This document shows positions 9,165-18,122 of a stretch of 64,000 nucleotides of DNA, piece after piece (position 1 is the stretch's first letter; the number at the start of each line of letters is the position of its first letter). The notes beneath the pieces are model-generated. The model did no database searches, was not told the origin of the DNA, and saw nothing but the letters and a program-made list of their open reading frames with translations. Position numbers and translations under genes: made by a program. Origin of the DNA: Crenobacter intestini (GTDB lineage: Bacteria > Pseudomonadota > Gammaproteobacteria > Burkholderiales > Chromobacteriaceae); NCBI RefSeq assembly GCF_004919095.1, contig NZ_STGJ01000005.1, positions 62,001-126,000 of the forward strand, read 5' to 3'.

Positions 9165-10172
9165 TTACTGGTCGCCCAGGGTGGCGACCATGATGGCCTT
9201 GATGGTGTGCATGCGGTTTTCCGCCTGCTCGAATGCCACGTTAGCTGCGCTTTCGAACACTTCTTCGGTCACTTCGATACCGTTGGCGAACTGCGGGTAC
9301 TGCTTGGCGATGTCGGCGCCAACAGCGGTTTCGCTGTTGTGGAAGGCCGGCAGGCAGTGCATGAACTTGGCTTGCGAGCCAGCTGCAGCCATCAGTGCCT
9401 TGTTGACCTGGAACGGCGACAGCAGGGAGATACGCTCGTCCCACACTTCTTTCGGCTCGCCCATCGACACCCAAACGTCGGTGTGGATGAAGTCAACGCC
9501 CTTGACTGCAACAGCAGCGTCGTCGGTCAGGGTCAGGCGAGCGCCGGTCTCTTCGGCGATCTTGCGGCATTCTTCAACCAGCCACTCTTCCGGCCACAGG
9601 TTCTTCGGGCCGCCGATGCGGACGTCCATACCCAGTTTGCAACCAACAACCATCAGGGAGTTACCCATGTTGTTGCGAGCGTCGCCCACGTAAGCGTAAG
9701 CGATCTGGGACAGCGGCTTCTCGCTGTTCTCGATCATGGTCAGCACGTCGGCCAGCATCTGGGTCGGGTGCCATTCGTCGGTCAGGCCGTTGTACACCGG
9801 CACGCCAGCGTAGTCAGCCAGCTCCTGAACCACGTCCTGCTTGAAGCCACGGTATTCGATCGCGTCGTACATGCGACCCAGCACGCGGGCGGTGTCTTTC
9901 ATCGATTCCTTGTGACCGATCTGCGAGCCGGACGGGCCGAGGTAGGTCACGTGGGCGCCCTGGTCGTAGGCAGCCACTTCGAACGCGCAACGGGTACGGG
10001 TCGAGGTCTTTTCGAAGATCAGGGCGATGTTCTTGCCCTTCAGGCGCTGCTGTTCGCAACCGGCGTACTTGGCACGCTTCAGGTCACGGGACAGGTCGAG
10101 CAGGTAGCGGATTTCACGCGGGGTGAAGTCCAGCAGACGCAGGTAGTGGCGGTTGCGCAGATTGAAAGCCAT
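9165..10172 (-). CDS. arcB: Ornithine carbamoyltransferase, catabolic
   Basis: Converts citrulline and phosphate to ornithine and carbamoyl phosphate in the arginine deiminase route. The 335-aa protein begins [18 protein letters not shown] and carries the carbamoyl phosphate motif STRT (about residues 56-59), HPTQMLAD (about 133) and HCLPAFHN (about 272). The ATG at 10172 follows AAGGGG; an upstream in-frame start at 10232 lacks family support. It sits between arcA and arcC. The catabolic role is inferred from operon context, as the anabolic ArgF shares the fold. Confidence 0.97.
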   Translation of the reverse strand: MAFNLRNRHYLRLLDFTPREIRYLLDLSRDLKRAKYAGCEQQRLKGKNIALIFEKTSTRTRCAFEVAAYDQGAHVTYLGPSGSQIGHKESMKDTARVLGRMYDAIEYRGFKQDVVQELADYAGVPVYNGLTDEWHPTQMLADVLTMIENSEKPLSQIAYAYVGDARNNMGNSLMVVGCKLGMDVRIGGPKNLWPEEWLVEECRKIAEETGARLTLTDDAAVAVKGVDFIHTDVWVSMGEPKEVWDERISLLSPFQVNKALMAAAGSQAKFMHCLPAFHNSETAVGADIAKQYPQFANGIEVTEEVFESAANVAFEQAENRMHTIKAIMVATLGDQ

Positions 10173-10204
10173 TTTATTACCCCTTATCAGGTAGTTTGTT
10201 GCAC

Positions 10205-10262
10205 GCGGGTCAAGCCCGCACACGTACAGCATTCAGACAAGAGACGGCGGCGTTGCCGTCGC
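10205..10262 (-). other. Two short stem-loops in the arcA-arcB gap
   Basis: GCGGG (10205-10209) pairs with CCCGC (10215-10219). A second stem, GACGGC with GCCGTC, lies at about 10243-10260. Neither is followed by a T run on the minus strand. They resemble the arm of the arcB-arcC gap (GCGGG ... CAAG CCCGC) and may be processing or stability hairpins. Confidence 0.4.
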
Positions 10263-10287
10263 CCCTGTCGATCGATTCAATGAAGAA

Positions 10288-11520
10288 TTAGATCTTCACT
10301 TCTTCGCGGATGATCGGGCAGGTCATGCAGTGACCACCGCCACGGCCACGGCCGAGTTCGGATGCCGGGATCTCGACCACTTCAACACCAGCGTCGCGCA
10401 TCAGCTTGTTGGTGTAGGTGTTGCGGTCGTAAGCCACGACCACGCGACGGTCCAGGGCCACGACGTTGTTGCCGTCGTCCCACTGCTCGCGTTCGCGCTG
10501 GAATGCATCGCCGCCGGTCTTGATGACCTGGATGTCCTTGAGGCCCAGGGCTTCCTTGACCACGTCAACCAGGTGCACGCCGTCGTGGCGCTCGAAGCGG
10601 ACTTCGCCTTCCTTGTCGCCAGCGTAAATGCTGGTGCAGATGATTTCGTCCACGACGTCCGGGAAGGACGACAGCAGGTCGATGTCGAGGAAGGAGAACA
10701 CGGTGTCCAGGTGCATCGCAGCGCGCGACTTCGGCATCTGGCAAGCGATGACGCGGGTAGCGCCGCCTTCTTTACCCAGCACGGCCTTGGCGGTCTGCAC
10801 CACAGCCTGCGGGCTGGTGCGCTCGCCCATACCGATCAGGACAACGCCGTTGCCGATCGGCATCACGTCGCCACCTTCCAGGGTTGCCGGACCGTGGTCC
10901 TTGTCGCAGTCGCCCCACCATACGTTCACTTTGCCCGCGAAGTACGGGTGGAACTGGTAGATCGATTGCAGGATCAGGGTTTCCTGGCGGCGAGCCGGCC
11001 AGTACATCGGGTTCAGGGTCACGCCTTCGTAGATCCAGCAGGACGGGTCGCGCTGGAACAGGCTGTTCGGGATCGGGGGCAGCACGAAGTCGGAGCTGTC
11101 CAGGTAGCCGCCGAACAGGCCTTTCGCGTCGAACGGCAGTTCGAACTTGGCGATACCGCCGATCAGGTGGTCAGCCAGTTGGGTGGACGGCATTTCGTCC
11201 AGCCAAGCGCGCAGGTCGCCCAGCATGCCGATGCCGACGTTGTCAGCCTTGACTTTGCGGTCCAGGATCCAGCTACGGCCAGCTTTGTCATCCAGCACTT
11301 TGGCCAGCGCTTCGTGCGCTTCGATCACGTGGATGTTGCGGGCACGCATCTGCTCAACCATGTAGTCATGGTCCTTCTGAGCGCGCTCGACCCAGATCAC
11401 GTCGTCGAACAGCAGGCCATGGCAGTTATCCGGGGTCAGGCGCTTGTGCGCGAGGCCCGGACGGCAAACCATTACGCTGTGCAGCTTACCGCACTCGGAA
11501 TGAACACCAAACTTGGTCAT
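10288..11520 (-). CDS. arcA: Arginine deiminase
   Basis: Hydrolyses arginine to citrulline and ammonia, the first step of the pathway. The protein is 410 aa, close to the Pseudomonas enzyme. The active-site cysteine motif [13 protein letters not shown] is at the C-terminus, with Cys398 as the probable nucleophile. Other conserved parts are [10 protein letters not shown] near residue 215 and [10 protein letters not shown] near 270. It lies just downstream of arcD2 with a 67-bp gap holding a hairpin. Confidence 0.97.
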   Translation of the reverse strand: MTKFGVHSECGKLHSVMVCRPGLAHKRLTPDNCHGLLFDDVIWVERAQKDHDYMVEQMRARNIHVIEAHEALAKVLDDKAGRSWILDRKVKADNVGIGMLGDLRAWLDEMPSTQLADHLIGGIAKFELPFDAKGLFGGYLDSSDFVLPPIPNSLFQRDPSCWIYEGVTLNPMYWPARRQETLILQSIYQFHPYFAGKVNVWWGDCDKDHGPATLEGGDVMPIGNGVVLIGMGERTSPQAVVQTAKAVLGKEGGATRVIACQMPKSRAAMHLDTVFSFLDIDLLSSFPDVVDEIICTSIYAGDKEGEVRFERHDGVHLVDVVKEALGLKDIQVIKTGGDAFQREREQWDDGNNVVALDRRVVVAYDRNTYTNKLMRDAGVEVVEIPASELGRGRGGGHCMTCPIIREEVKI

Positions 11521-11550
11521 ATTGAACTCCTAGAGGATTCAAGTAGTTTT

Positions 11551-11572
11551 GCAGCCGCCGCCCGGCGGCTGC
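11551..11572 (-). other. Perfect stem-loop in the arcD2-arcA gap
   Basis: GCAGCCGCC and GGCGGCTGC pair over 9 bp with a four-base loop. On the minus strand it is followed by AAAACT and not by T, so it is not an intrinsic terminator. It could block exonucleases or mark a processing site that raises arcA levels. Confidence 0.5.
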
Positions 11573-11587
11573 GAGGAAATCTTGCTG

Positions 11588-13009
11588 TTACAGGCTCAGC
11601 GTGCCGACGGACAGGCCGTAAGCCGCGTAGATGCCCAGCACCACGATCACTGCGGCGATGATGGCTTCCGCGCCGGTGAACGGCTTCTCGCCACGCTCTT
11701 TACGCGCCCACACGTAGAACAGCAGGCCCGGTGCGTAAAGCACCATCGACAGCAGCAGGTACTGCAGGCCAGCTGCGTAGACCAGCCATACACCGTAGAC
11801 CGAGGCGATCACGCCGACAGCCACGTCCTTGGCGGTGGATTCGCCAGCCTGGTAGCCTTCGCGCTTCTGGGCGACCATCAGCGAGTACAGCGCGCAGAAC
11901 AGGTACGGCAGCAGGATCATCGAGGTCGCCAGGTACACCAGGCTCAGGTATACGGAACCGTTGAAGTAGGTGATGACCAGGAACAGCTGGATCAGGCCGT
12001 TGGTCAGCCACAGCGAAGCAGCCGGGGAACCGTTGGCGTTCAGCTCGCCGAACACTTTCGGCATCATGCCGTCCTGGGCTGCCAGGTACGGGGTTTCACC
12101 GGACAGCAGGGTCCATGCCAGCAGCGCGCCACCCACCGAGATCACCAGACCGGCGTTCATCAGGTTCGCGCCCCAGGAGCCAACAGCGGCTTCCAGCACG
12201 TAAGCGGTGGACGGGTTCTTCAGCGCGGCCAGCTCAGGCTGGGACAGCACGCCCAGCGACAGGATGGACACGGCGATCAGCAGCGCGATGGTCAGCAGGA
12301 AGCCGATCACGGTTGCCTTGCCCACGTCAGCCATGTTCTGCGCGCGGCCGGAGAACATCGAAGCGCCTTCGATACCAATGAACACCCATACGGTCACCAG
12401 CATGGTGCTCTTGACCTGGTCAACCACGGAACCCAGCTCGGCGGTGCCCCAGAAGTCGATGTTGAAGGTGTCGATCTTGAACGCGAACACCAGGATCACG
12501 ATGAACAGCGCCAGCGGAACCAGCTTGGCGATGGTGGTGATGGTGTTGATCATCGCCGCGCCGTGCACGCCGCGCAGCACCAGGAAGTGCAGCACCCACA
12601 GCAGGATCGAAGCGGTGATGATGGCGGCGCCGGTGTTGCCTTCGCCGAAGGCCGGAATCCAGAAGGACAGCGCGGAGAACATCACCACGAAGTAGGCGAC
12701 GTTACCGATCCACGCCGAGATCCAGTAACCCCAGGCCGAGTTGAAGCCGATGTAGTTACCGAAAGCGGCACGGGCGTAGCCGTACACACCACCGGTCACT
12801 TCCGGCTTGCGGTTGGCCAGCTGCTGGAACGCGAACGCCAGGCAGATCATACCGATGAAGGTGATCACCCAGCCGATGAGGATGGCGCCGGCGCCGGCAC
12901 CTGCAGCCATGTTCTGCGGCAGCGAGAAGATACCGCCGCCAATCATGGAACCGACCACCAGAGCGGTCAGCGCGCCAAGTTTGAGCTTGGAGCTATCGTT
13001 ATCGGACAT
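11588..13009 (-). CDS. arcD: Arginine/ornithine antiporter, promoter-proximal copy
   Basis: A 473-aa APC-superfamily antiporter and first gene of the arc operon. It starts MSDNDSSKLKLGALTALVVG and has the same architecture as the copy at 6330-7769. The ATG at 13009 is preceded by GGAGAACAAA; a TTG start 11 codons upstream is less likely. Its place next to the FNR-like box at 13130 suggests that it is the main arginine-ornithine exchanger. I call it arcD2 in the text only to separate the two copies. Confidence 0.93.
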   Translation of the reverse strand: MSDNDSSKLKLGALTALVVGSMIGGGIFSLPQNMAAGAGAGAILIGWVITFIGMICLAFAFQQLANRKPEVTGGVYGYARAAFGNYIGFNSAWGYWISAWIGNVAYFVVMFSALSFWIPAFGEGNTGAAIITASILLWVLHFLVLRGVHGAAMINTITTIAKLVPLALFIVILVFAFKIDTFNIDFWGTAELGSVVDQVKSTMLVTVWVFIGIEGASMFSGRAQNMADVGKATVIGFLLTIALLIAVSILSLGVLSQPELAALKNPSTAYVLEAAVGSWGANLMNAGLVISVGGALLAWTLLSGETPYLAAQDGMMPKVFGELNANGSPAASLWLTNGLIQLFLVITYFNGSVYLSLVYLATSMILLPYLFCALYSLMVAQKREGYQAGESTAKDVAVGVIASVYGVWLVYAAGLQYLLLSMVLYAPGLLFYVWARKERGEKPFTGAEAIIAAVIVVLGIYAAYGLSVGTLSL

Positions 13010-13129
13010 TTTGTTCTCCGTGATTTGTGATGAATAAAGCAACTAAAACTTTTGTTATATTATTAAATTCTGATTGCCCGAATCATAACCCTGCCCGTTA
13101 CGAGCGTCTACTCTCGAGGTCGAGGTTGT

Positions 13130-13143
13130 TTGACTTAGATCAT
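13130..13143 (-). promoter_or_regulatory. FNR/Anr-like box upstream of the arc operon
   Basis: TTGACTTAGATCAT matches the FNR/Anr consensus TTGAT-N4-ATCAA at 8 of 10 fixed positions. It lies 121 bp before the arcD2 start in a 460-bp gap. Anr activates arc operons of pseudomonads under low oxygen, so the same logic is inferred here. No strong -10 is seen at the expected distance. Confidence 0.6.
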
Positions 13144-13426
13144 CTTTCGGTACGCCGGGCGGCGGGTAAAGCAATCTGCACCCGGCTTGTTCGCGCCAAC
13201 GCCTTACTCACTAGCCATATCAATATAAACCAGCGCTGGCCGAATATTTTTCATTTAAAAACAAACGTCTACTTGCCGAAATACGGTGTCGCATCCGGAT
13301 AAATCTCCAGGCACGTACTGCCCCCCTCCCCAGCGGCAGGCCGCTTGCGTGCCGGCGCAGAGCCGCTACGCCGCGAGCCGCGCACGGTCATAGCCGGCGG
13401 GGTACCGAGTGCTGTGTCGGCATATG
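13144..13426. other. Intergenic stretch without recognised gene
   Basis: Between the FNR-like box and the terminator at 13427 I find no coding frame with ribosome binding site or family similarity. The part next to the box is AT-rich and promoter-like. The part from about 13310 is GC-rich with no repeat I can name. Confidence 0.6.
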
Positions 13427-13451
13427 ACAAAGGCCGCCTTGCGGCGGCCTT
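13427..13451 (-). terminator. Terminator after the 2Fe-2S reductase gene
   Basis: A perfect 9-bp stem AAGGCCGCC/GGCGGCCTT with a four-base loop reads on the minus strand into TTTGTC, 19 bp after the stop codon at 13471. Confidence 0.75.
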
Positions 13452-13470
13452 GCTGGGCGACAGGCACCGT

Positions 13471-14499
13471 TCAGACGGTGAGCGGCGTGGCGTCCTTGGA
13501 CAGGAAAAATGCATCCGAGAAGAAGGCGTCGGCCGGCAGCTTGCGCGTGCCGGTAAAGCTTGCATGCGCGGCCTCGACCATCACCGGCGCGCCGCAGGCG
13601 TAGACTTCGTAGCCGGAAAGGTCGTCGAAGTCGTCGAGCACGGCCTGGTGGACAAAGCCGCTCCGGCCGATCCAGCGGTCTTCGGCCAGCGGCTCGGACA
13701 GCACCGGGATGAAGGTGAAGTCGGGCCGGCTCGCCTGCCAGCCGGCGGCGACCTCGGCCATATAAAGGTCCGCCAGCGTACGCGCGCCCCAGTAGAGGAT
13801 CATCGGACGGTTGCCGCCATGATGGAACGCGTGTTCGACCATGGCCTTGATCGGCGCAAAACCGGTGCCGGACGCCAATAAAATCAGCGGCTTATCCGAA
13901 TCATCCCGCAGGAAGAACGAACCGAGCGGCCCCTTGAAGCGCAGGATTTCCTTTTCCTGCATGCGGCCGAACACATATTCGGAAAACGAGCCGCCCGGCT
14001 GGTGACGGATATGCAGTTCGATAAAGCCCTCTTCGTGCGGCGGGTTGGCGATCGAGAAACTGCGGGCCTTGCCGTCGCGCATCAGGATGTCGATATACTG
14101 GCCGGCCTTGAACTGCAGCCGTTCGGACACCGGCAGTTTCAGGCGCAGGATCGCGACGTCGTGCACGCGATCGATCTTCTCGACCCGGCACGGCAGCGTC
14201 TTGACCTGGATGTCGCCGGCACCGGCCACCTCGCGTACCTCGATCGTCACGTCGCCACACGGGCGCGCGCAGCAGAACAGCGCCATGCCCTGCGCACGCT
14301 CGGCGGCCGACAAGGCCCGCTCCTGGAAACCGTCTTGCGCGACGTCGCCTTCGACCACCCTGCCCTTGCACGCGCCGCATGCGCCGTCACGACAGCCGTA
14401 GGGCAAGGCGATGTTCTCGCGCAAAGCGGCCTCCAGGATAGTCTCGTGCAACCCGACATTGAACGTCTTGCCCGAAGGCAGTACCTTCACCCGACTCAT
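13471..14499 (-). CDS. 2Fe-2S ferredoxin/FAD oxidoreductase (CDP-6-deoxy-glucoseen reductase-like)
   Basis: A 342-aa NAD(P)H flavoreductase. Residues 1-90 are a plant-type ferredoxin domain with the cluster ligands in GCRDGACGACK and CCARPCGD. An FAD-binding domain follows (ARSFSIANPP), then a ferredoxin-NADP reductase-type NAD domain (LLASGTGFAPIKAM). Databases often name this Neisseriales form CDP-6-deoxy-delta-3,4-glucoseen reductase, but no 3,6-dideoxyhexose genes are near. A general electron-transfer role, as in oxygenase reductases or Fre-like enzymes, is at least as likely. Confidence 0.85.
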   Translation of the reverse strand: MSRVKVLPSGKTFNVGLHETILEAALRENIALPYGCRDGACGACKGRVVEGDVAQDGFQERALSAAERAQGMALFCCARPCGDVTIEVREVAGAGDIQVKTLPCRVEKIDRVHDVAILRLKLPVSERLQFKAGQYIDILMRDGKARSFSIANPPHEEGFIELHIRHQPGGSFSEYVFGRMQEKEILRFKGPLGSFFLRDDSDKPLILLASGTGFAPIKAMVEHAFHHGGNRPMILYWGARTLADLYMAEVAAGWQASRPDFTFIPVLSEPLAEDRWIGRSGFVHQAVLDDFDDLSGYEVYACGAPVMVEAAHASFTGTRKLPADAFFSDAFFLSKDATPLTV

Positions 14500-14530
14500 A
14501 ATGTAATCCCCGACTTGGTAATGGATCCCG

Positions 14531-15442
14531 ATGCGCAGACTTCTGATCGTGGGCTTTGGCGATATCGCGGCGCGCGCCAGCCACCCGCTGACCCGCCGCT
14601 ATCAGGTGAGCGCGCTGGTGCGCTCGGAGGCATCGGCCTCGCGTGCGCGCGCGCTCGGCGTGCGGCCGCTGCGTGCGGACTTGGACGACCAGTGCAGCCT
14701 AGACAGCCTAGGAGGCGCCGTCGACGCCGTGCTCTATTGCGCGCCACCACCGGGCACCGGGCAAACCGACCCGAGGATGCGGCGCCTGCTTGCCGCGCTG
14801 GGAAAGGCCAATAGCATACCACGCCGGCTGGTCTATATCAGTACCAGCGCCGTCTATGGTGACGTGCCATGCGGCTTGACCCACGAGACGCAGCCGCCCC
14901 GCCCCGGCCACGCGCGCGCCTGCCGTCGGCTGGACGCGGAGCAGGCGCTGCGCGCCTATGCACGAAGCCACGGCACGTCGCTGACCATCCTGCGCGCGCC
15001 TGGCATCTACGCGGCCGACCGCCTGCCCATCCAGCGTCTGCGCGACGGCCTGCCCGTCGTCCGGGCCGAGGACGACGGCTGGAGCAACCGCATCCACGCC
15101 GACGACCTGGCCGCACTGTGCGTGGCGGCGCTGGAGCGGCAAGGCGGCATCCGCGTCTACAACGCGTGCGACGACACCGAGCTGAAACACGGGGAATGGC
15201 TAAACCTAGTCGCCGCGGCGCTGGGCCTGGCGCCGCCGCCCGCGTTGCCCCGCGACGAGGCCGCCACGGTGCTGGGCGCGCAGCGCTTCTCGTTCATGGC
15301 CGACTCGCGCAGGCTATGCAACTACCGCGCTAAGCGGGAACTGCCGGTGCGCCTGGCGTGGCCGGACAGCCGCGCGCTGCTGCGCCGGGCTTTCGCCTCG
15401 CCAGCACCGGACGGATTCGGTAACATCGCAGGCTTTGCCTGA
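14531..15442 (+). CDS. Atypical SDR / NAD-dependent epimerase-like protein
   Basis: A 303-aa protein with an N-terminal Rossmann fold ([17 protein letters not shown], residues 4-20) and a [10 protein letters not shown] segment near residue 100, like the YeeZ group of extended short-chain dehydrogenases. The glycine pattern GxGDIA is unusual and no YxxxK pair is evident at the expected place, so catalytic activity is uncertain. It is divergent from the flavoreductase by 31 bp and lies 17 bp before trmB, probably as one transcript. Confidence 0.75.
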   Translation: MRRLLIVGFGDIAARASHPLTRRYQVSALVRSEASASRARALGVRPLRADLDDQCSLDSLGGAVDAVLYCAPPPGTGQTDPRMRRLLAALGKANSIPRRLVYISTSAVYGDVPCGLTHETQPPRPGHARACRRLDAEQALRAYARSHGTSLTILRAPGIYAADRLPIQRLRDGLPVVRAEDDGWSNRIHADDLAALCVAALERQGGIRVYNACDDTELKHGEWLNLVAAALGLAPPPALPRDEAATVLGAQRFSFMADSRRLCNYRAKRELPVRLAWPDSRALLRRAFASPAPDGFGNIAGFA

Positions 15443-15459
15443 ATGGGGGTAAGCAAACC

Positions 15460-16146
15460 ATGGACAACCCGGCTTACAAGCGCCACATCCGCAGCTTCGT
15501 GCTGCGCCAGGGCCACCTGACGGCCGCGCAGCAGCGCGCGATGGACGAAGGCATGCCGCGCTGGGGCATCGAATACCGGGCCGCCCCGCTCGACCTTGAC
15601 GCGGCGTTCGGCCGCGCCGCGCCGAAGATCCTCGAGATCGGCTTCGGCATGGGCACCGCGACCGCGCAGATCGCCGCCGAAAACCCGGCACAGGACTACC
15701 TGGGCATCGAGGTGCACTCGCCGGGCGTAGGCAACCTGCTCAAGCTGATCGCCGAACAGGAAATCGGCAACATCCGCGTGATCCGCCACGACGCGGTCGA
15801 GGTGCTCGACCAGATGATCGCCGACGCGTCGCTCGACGGCGTGCACATCTTCTTCCCCGACCCGTGGCACAAGAAGCGCCACCACAAGCGCCGCCTGATC
15901 CAGGCGCCGCTGGTCGACAAGCTGGTCACCAAGCTGAAACCCGGCGGCTACCTGCACGCAGCGACAGACTGGGAAGAGTATGCGGTGCAGATCATGGAAG
16001 TGTTTGCCGGCAACCCGCAGCTTGCGAACAGCTGCGAAGGCTACGCGCCGCGTCCGGACTATCGCCCGCTGACCAAGTTCGAGGCGCGCGGCATCCGCCT
16101 GGGCCACGGCGTGTGGGACATCATCTTCCGCCGCAAGGCCTGCTGA
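15460..16146 (+). CDS. trmB: tRNA (guanine-N7-)-methyltransferase
   Basis: Makes m7G46 in the variable loop of tRNAs with SAM. The 228-aa protein has the SAM motif [15 protein letters not shown] (about residues 53-67), the TrmB signature [16 protein letters not shown] (about 130-145) and [10 protein letters not shown] near 167. Length and motifs are typical. It is downstream of the SDR gene and convergent with the peroxidase gene, with 1 bp between the stops. Confidence 0.96.
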   Translation: MDNPAYKRHIRSFVLRQGHLTAAQQRAMDEGMPRWGIEYRAAPLDLDAAFGRAAPKILEIGFGMGTATAQIAAENPAQDYLGIEVHSPGVGNLLKLIAEQEIGNIRVIRHDAVEVLDQMIADASLDGVHIFFPDPWHKKRHHKRRLIQAPLVDKLVTKLKPGGYLHAATDWEEYAVQIMEVFAGNPQLANSCEGYAPRPDYRPLTKFEARGIRLGHGVWDIIFRRKAC

Positions 16147-16147
16147 A

Positions 16148-16633
16148 TCAGGGCTTCGGCCTGAGCAGAGCCTCGATGTCCGGCACCATCTCGGCCGGCT
16201 CGAGCGCCGGCTCGCAACGCATCACCACCCGCCCCTCCGCATCGAGCAGGAACTTGGTGAAGTTCCACTTGATCGGGTGCGGGTGCGCCGAATCGGCCTG
16301 GGTCAGCCAGCGCCACAGCGGGTGGGCGGCGGCCCCGTTCACGTCGACCTTGGCGAACAGCGGGAAGGACACGCCGAAACGGTTGGCGCAGAAGGCGGCG
16401 ATCACCGCGTCTGCGTCCGGTTCCTGTCCGCCGAACTGGTTGCAGGGAAACGCCAGCACCTCGAAGCCCTGCGGGCCGTACTGGCGGTACAGATCCTCGA
16501 GCGCCGCGTACTGGCGGGTATAGCCACACTCGCTGGCGGTATTGACGACCAGCACGACCTTTCCGACAAACTGCGACAGGTCAAGCGGCCGCCCGTCGAT
16601 CAGGCGGGCGCTGAAGTCGGCCAGTGTATGCAT
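16148..16633 (-). CDS. Glutathione peroxidase family (thiol peroxidase, Cys type)
   Basis: A 161-aa peroxide reductase. The redox cysteine is Cys36 in NTASECGYTRQY, in place of selenocysteine. The other two catalytic blocks, FPCNQFGGQEP (about 67) and WNFTKFL (about 128), are present. The ATG at 16633 is preceded by GAAGGAG, which supports it over upstream in-frame starts. Many bacterial members use thioredoxin instead of glutathione. The start region overlaps the promoter of the divergent DUF1841 gene. Confidence 0.92.
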   Translation of the reverse strand: MHTLADFSARLIDGRPLDLSQFVGKVVLVVNTASECGYTRQYAALEDLYRQYGPQGFEVLAFPCNQFGGQEPDADAVIAAFCANRFGVSFPLFAKVDVNGAAAHPLWRWLTQADSAHPHPIKWNFTKFLLDAEGRVVMRCEPALEPAEMVPDIEALLRPKP

Positions 16634-16684
16634 CCTGCGTTCTCCTTCACGTATAATCGGCTGCCCATCTGTGCGGAGCCGACG

Positions 16685-17158
16685 ATGTTCAACCCCAGCC
16701 GACAGGATGCACGGCGTTTCTTCTTCGACACCTGGGCCAAGCACGGCCGGGGCACCGAGCTGAGCGACCTGGAAAAGATCGCCCTCACCCTACTGCTCGC
16801 CCACCCCGAATACCATCACATCGTAGACAATCCGCAGGACTACCTCGAAAGCGATTGGACACCGGAGATGGGGCAGAGCAACCCCTTCCTGCATCTGGGG
16901 CTGCATCTGGCGATCGAGGAGCAGCGTTCGATCGACCAGCCGTTCGGCATCCGCTCGTTGTACGCGCAACTCGCGCTGCGCCACGGCGACGAGCACCGCG
17001 CGCAGCACGAGATCATGGAATGCCTGGCCGAGATGATCTGGCACGCCCAGCGCTACGGCGGCGGCCCCGACGTCAACCTCTACATCTCCGCCATCCGCAA
17101 GCGCCTGGGCATGGGCGAGGAAGACGAACGCCGGCTCAACCCCGGCGAAGCCGGCTAG
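16685..17158 (+). CDS. DUF1841 family protein
   Basis: A 157-aa soluble protein starting MFNPSRQDARRFFFDTWAKH, the hallmark of DUF1841, a family of unknown function found mainly in beta- and gammaproteobacteria. HPEYH and DYLESDWTPEMGQSNPFLH are conserved blocks. The C-terminus is charged (GMGEEDERRLNPGEAG). A TATAAT at about 16655-16660 may be its -10 box. The stop is 2 bp from the stop of the convergent dehydrogenase gene. Confidence 0.9.
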   Translation: MFNPSRQDARRFFFDTWAKHGRGTELSDLEKIALTLLLAHPEYHHIVDNPQDYLESDWTPEMGQSNPFLHLGLHLAIEEQRSIDQPFGIRSLYAQLALRHGDEHRAQHEIMECLAEMIWHAQRYGGGPDVNLYISAIRKRLGMGEEDERRLNPGEAG

Positions 17159-17160
17159 CC

Positions 17161-18111
17161 CTACACCACCCTGTTGCGCGCCTCGCCCTCGACGAAGGCG
17201 GCGATATTGTCGACCAGTTGACGGGCCAGCGCGCTCATCGCCTCGTGGCTGCTCCACGCCACATGCGGGGTGACGATCAGATTAGGCAGCCTCGCCTTGA
17301 GCAAGGGGCTGCCGTTCACCGGCGGCTCCTCGGCGAGCACGTCAAAGCCCGCGCCGCCCAGTTGCCCGTACTTGAGCGCGGCCACCAGCGCGAACTCGTC
17401 GACCAGCCCGCCGCGTGCGGTGTTGACCAGCACGGCGCCGGGCTTCATCGCCTGTAGCTCCTGCTCGCCCAGCATGCCGCGCGTCGTGTCGTTCAGCGGA
17501 CAATGCAGGGAGAGCACGTCGCAGCGCGACAACGCGTCGTCAAAACCCAGATAACCGTCGCGCACCGCTGGGGCGCCGCGCCGCTCGACAAACACCACCT
17601 GCATGCCGAATGCGCGCGCGCGCACTGCCAGCGCGTCGCCGATGCCGCCGCGGCCAACAATGCCGAGCATGCGCCCCTTGAGGTCGCGGATCGGCGCGCC
17701 GAACAGGCAGAAGTTGGGCGAATTGGCCCATAGCCCGGCGGCGACGTCGCGCTGGTAGGCCGGCAGGTTGCGCATCAGCGCGAGCATCAGCATGAACGCG
17801 TGTTCGGCGACAGCCTCGTCGCCGTAATGGCGGATATTGGCGACGGCGACGCCGCGCGCGCGGCAGGCGTCAAGGTCGATATGGTTGACCCCGGAGGCTG
17901 CCACCGCGATCAGGCGCAACTCGGGCAAGGCGGCAAGCTCGGCCTCGCCGACCGGCACCTTGTTGGTGATGAGCACCTGCGCGCCGGCACCGCGCGCGGC
18001 GATCTCGTCGCGGCGGGTCGCGGGGTATTCGGTATAGGTATGTGGAAACGGGAAGGACGGCACCGGGACAGCCAGGCTGTCCCGGTCGAGAAACACGATC
18101 TTGGTCTGCAT
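17161..18111 (-). CDS. D-2-hydroxyacid dehydrogenase (glycerate dehydrogenase-like)
   Basis: A 316-aa NAD-dependent oxidoreductase with the split substrate/NAD domain layout. Visible motifs: GIVGRGGIGDALA (nucleotide binding, near 150), VNTARGGLVDE (catalytic Arg region, near 230), FDVLAEEPP (Glu) and LIVTPHVAWSS (His, near 285). It resembles HprA-type glycerate or hydroxypyruvate reductases. The ATG at 18111 begins the family start QTKIVFLD. It lies 11 bp after the DUF2189 gene, probably co-transcribed. Confidence 0.88.
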   Translation of the reverse strand: MQTKIVFLDRDSLAVPVPSFPFPHTYTEYPATRRDEIAARGAGAQVLITNKVPVGEAELAALPELRLIAVAASGVNHIDLDACRARGVAVANIRHYGDEAVAEHAFMLMLALMRNLPAYQRDVAAGLWANSPNFCLFGAPIRDLKGRMLGIVGRGGIGDALAVRARAFGMQVVFVERRGAPAVRDGYLGFDDALSRCDVLSLHCPLNDTTRGMLGEQELQAMKPGAVLVNTARGGLVDEFALVAALKYGQLGGAGFDVLAEEPPVNGSPLLKARLPNLIVTPHVAWSSHEAMSALARQLVDNIAAFVEGEARNRVV

Positions 18112-18122
18112 CAGGCCCTTGT

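Noticed and set aside
13027..13302. A plus-strand frame of 91 codons in the arc upstream region
   Set aside because: It starts inside the arcD2 leader, has poor codon bias for this genome and overlaps the FNR-like box. No similarity is evident.
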